From Candidatus Omnitrophota bacterium (GTDB lineage: Bacteria > Omnitrophota > Gorgyraeia > Gygaellales > Profunditerraquicolaceae), in contig JAQUMS010000042.1 in the NCBI GenBank assembly GCA_028717985.1, forward strand, positions 1-7,894: a stretch of 7,894 nt of DNA, read 5' to 3'. The notes under the pieces are model-generated. The model was not told where the DNA came from, ran no database searches, and saw only the letters and a program-made list of their open reading frames with translations. A program made the position numbers and the translations under genes. Positions 6,691 to 7,894 of the stretch are shown piece by piece (positions within the stretch are counted from its first letter, which is position 1; each line of letters begins with the position of its first letter).

Positions 6691-6838
6691 AACCACATAC
6701 AACATTCCATACGATGAAGTATTCAATCGGTGGAAAGGAGGAGAGAAACAAGCGAAAATTTGCCATATTTAAAGAAGCGGTATGGAATGCCGCTGTTTCG
6801 TGTTTGGATCGAATAACTAATTCTAAAGGAGGAAAAGG
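6691..6838 (+). promoter_or_regulatory. Leader between the hydrolase and tandem-module genes
   Basis: This 148-base gap is long for an otherwise tight operon. CATTCCATAC at 6703-6712 and GTATGGAATG at 6780-6789 form a perfect 10-bp inverted repeat around 67 bases. The right arm also overlaps a smaller hairpin, AGCGG (6776-6780) with CCGCT (6790-6794), and the two cannot form together. An AAAGGAGG at 6734-6741 sits inside the loop with no start codon at a usable distance. No clear promoter or terminator was seen, so the downstream gene may be read through from the operon. Confidence 0.35.
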
Positions 6839-6842
6839 ATGA
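6714..6842 (+). CDS. Possible 42-codon leader ORF (doubtful)
   Basis: An ATG at 6714 opens a 42-codon frame whose TGA at 6840-6842 overlaps the ATG of the next gene as ATGA. The product would begin MKYSIGGKEERNKRK and be basic at its N-terminus, with no recognised family. The stop/start overlap could couple translation to the downstream gene. Against it, no Shine-Dalgarno precedes the ATG, and the strong ribosome binding site for the next gene lies inside its 3' end. It may be an accident of an open stretch. Confidence 0.15.
   Translation: MKYSIGGKEERNKRKFAIFKEAVWNAAVSCLDRITNSKGGKG
6825..6832 (+). promoter_or_regulatory. Strong Shine-Dalgarno for the tandem-module gene
   Basis: AAAGGAGG ends 6 bases before the ATG at 6839, near ideal spacing, and fixes the start of the following gene, whose first residues then form a clean signal peptide. 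Confidence 0.8.
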
Positions 6843-7894
6843 GAAGTTTAATTGTTATAATGGCATGTATCTTCTCTTTTTCCAGCCTGGCATGCGCGCA
6901 GGAAAAAACTGCCGCGCCCACGCAGGAAAAAGAAACCGTTACAGCGCCCGTGAAAACAACGACGAGCGCTCCCGCGGTTGAAAAAAGCTCGGCAAAGGAA
7001 TTTGTGGTGTTTACGGATAAAAACGCACGTGAAAACCACTATATTCCTTCAGGATGGATGGGTGATTTTGGCGATATTAAATTAAATGACGCGTCAACCG
7101 ATAATCCGCATTCCGGCTCAACCTGTTTGCAATTTACATATACAGGAAAGAAAAGCCAGAACCAGGGATGGTCCGGAGTTTATTGGCAGAATCCTGCTAA
7201 TAACTGGGGAAGTAAAAAAGGCGGGTTTGATCTTACCGGGATGAATAAAATCACTTTCTGGGCGCGCGGCGCCAAGGGGGGAGAAGTTATTCAGAAATTT
7301 GTTGTCGGAGGAATTAAAGGCCAGTTCCCGGATTCTTTAACCGTGGAAATGGGGCCGGTTGAGTTGACCGATACCTGGAAACAATATACCATTAATCTGG
7401 CGGGAAAAGATTTATCGTATGTAAACGGAGCGTTTGGCTGGGTTACGTCGGCGGATCTGAATCCCAAAGGATGTGTTTTTTATGTTGATGATATCAAATT
7501 TGAAGTTGATCCATCGTTGAAACCCGAAGGCAAGAAACAGGAAAGCGTGCCTTTCTATGTGTATTCCGACAGCGGTTCAATCAAAAACCATTTTGTCCCG
7601 TCGGGATGGATGGGTGATTACGGAGATATTAAACTGGATGCGGCTTCAAAAGAAGACCCGTATCTGGGAGACAGCTGTATTAAAGTTGTTTATACCGGCA
7701 AAGCCGCGCAAGGCGCGCGTTGGGCGGGTATTTACTGGCAGTATCCGGCTAATAACTGGGGTACTATGGATAAGGCGTTTGATCTTTCAAAAGCCACCAA
7801 AATCACATTCTGGGCGCGCGGAGCTAAAGGCGGCGAGCGCATAGAAGAGTTTAAAATCGGCGGCATTATGGGAGAATATTCAGATTCAGACGGT
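6839..7894 (+). CDS. Exported protein with tandem carbohydrate-binding-like modules (3' end outside window)
   Basis: The frame is open from the ATG at 6839 to the window end (352 codons) with no stop. Residues 1-20 form a signal peptide with an AxA-type site (ACA/QE). A lipobox reading is less likely because the -3 residue is serine. Residues 21-54 are a Thr/Ala/Pro/Glu/Lys-rich linker. Two copies of one module follow: copy 1 from F55 to about residue 225, ending in YVDDIKFEVDP, and copy 2 from F239 to the window end. Both share PSGWMGDxGDIKL, YWQxPANNWG and KITFWARGAKGGE; by hand count about 60 of 114 aligned residues are identical. The beta-rich, Trp/Asn/Gly-rich pattern ending in VDDIKFE resembles jelly-roll, galactose-binding-like carbohydrate-binding modules, but I cannot name a CBM family. 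A catalytic domain may follow outside the window. Its place behind the hydrolase suggests it holds the glycan substrate. Confidence 0.75.
   Translation, partial: MRSLIVIMACIFSFSSLACAQEKTAAPTQEKETVTAPVKTTTSAPAVEKSSAKEFVVFTDKNARENHYIPSGWMGDFGDIKLNDASTDNPHSGSTCLQFTYTGKKSQNQGWSGVYWQNPANNWGSKKGGFDLTGMNKITFWARGAKGGEVIQKFVVGGIKGQFPDSLTVEMGPVELTDTWKQYTINLAGKDLSYVNGAFGWVTSADLNPKGCVFYVDDIKFEVDPSLKPEGKKQESVPFYVYSDSGSIKNHFVPSGWMGDYGDIKLDAASKEDPYLGDSCIKVVYTGKAAQGARWAGIYWQYPANNWGTMDKAFDLSKATKITFWARGAKGGERIEEFKIGGIMGEYSDSDG
7001..7894 (+). repeat. Tandem protein-domain repeat, period about 184 codons
   Basis: Copy 1 begins at 7001 (FVVFTDKN) and copy 2 at 7553 (FYVYSDSG), a spacing of 552 bases. Copy 2 is cut by the window end at about 114 residues. 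The strongest shared blocks are the PSGWMGD motif and the ITFWARGAKGGE block. The copies have clearly diverged, so this is an old internal duplication rather than a recent one. Confidence 0.85.

Noticed and set aside
7557..7844. 95-codon plus-strand frame inside the tandem-module gene
   Set aside because: Out of frame with the open reading frame from 6839, which shows clear domain repeats; a shadow.

Overview
This window looks like part of the chromosome of an uncultured or little-studied Gram-negative-type bacterium of middling GC. Shine-Dalgarno sequences are strong (AAGGAGG, AAAGGAGG) and most predicted products are exported or membrane proteins. No rRNA, tRNA or phylogenetic marker is present. 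My guess of a PVC-related or candidate-phylum lineage such as Omnitrophota rests only on the style of the glycoside hydrolase and binding proteins and is weak. I see no mobile element, CRISPR array, tRNA or rRNA.

Region 1 (1-715) holds two overlapping housekeeping-type genes: the 3' part of a YjbQ/UPF0047 gene (N-terminus outside the window) and a VanZ-like small membrane protein. They share an ATGA overlap and probably one transcript.

Region 2 (716-1081) is non-coding. It contains two good sigma70-type promoter candidates: TTGACC-N17-TATAGT at 819-847, and TTGACC-N17-TACATT with an extended -10 at 958-986. A GTTCA-N8-TGAAC inverted repeat lies over the -10 and predicted start of the first promoter, and an AT-rich hairpin follows it. 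This looks like the control region of the downstream sugar-uptake operon.

Region 3 (1082-6690) reads as one operon: a lipoprotein solute-binding protein, two MalF/MalG-type permeases, and an 810-residue exported protein that joins an N-terminal helical, TPR-like region to a clan GH-A (GH2-like) TIM barrel. No ATPase gene is visible. Short perfect hairpins sit at the binding protein/permease junction and at the end of permease 1. The last permease and the hydrolase overlap by ATGA.

Region 4 (6691-7894) starts with a 148-base leader that contains an unused Shine-Dalgarno sequence, a 10-bp long-range inverted repeat and a possible 42-codon mini-ORF. It leads into an exported protein with at least two tandem copies of a roughly 184-residue carbohydrate-binding-like module. 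This gene runs off the window.

Together, regions 3 and 4 suggest a glycan use locus: an exported binding protein holds the polymer or cell-surface sugar, the hydrolase or transglycosylase trims it, and the CUT1-type transporter imports the products with an ATPase encoded elsewhere. The substrate cannot be read from the sequence. The most unusual points are the domain make-up of the hydrolase (TPR-like region, EF-hand-like calcium loops inside the barrel, C-terminal CxxCH motif) and the tandem-module protein.
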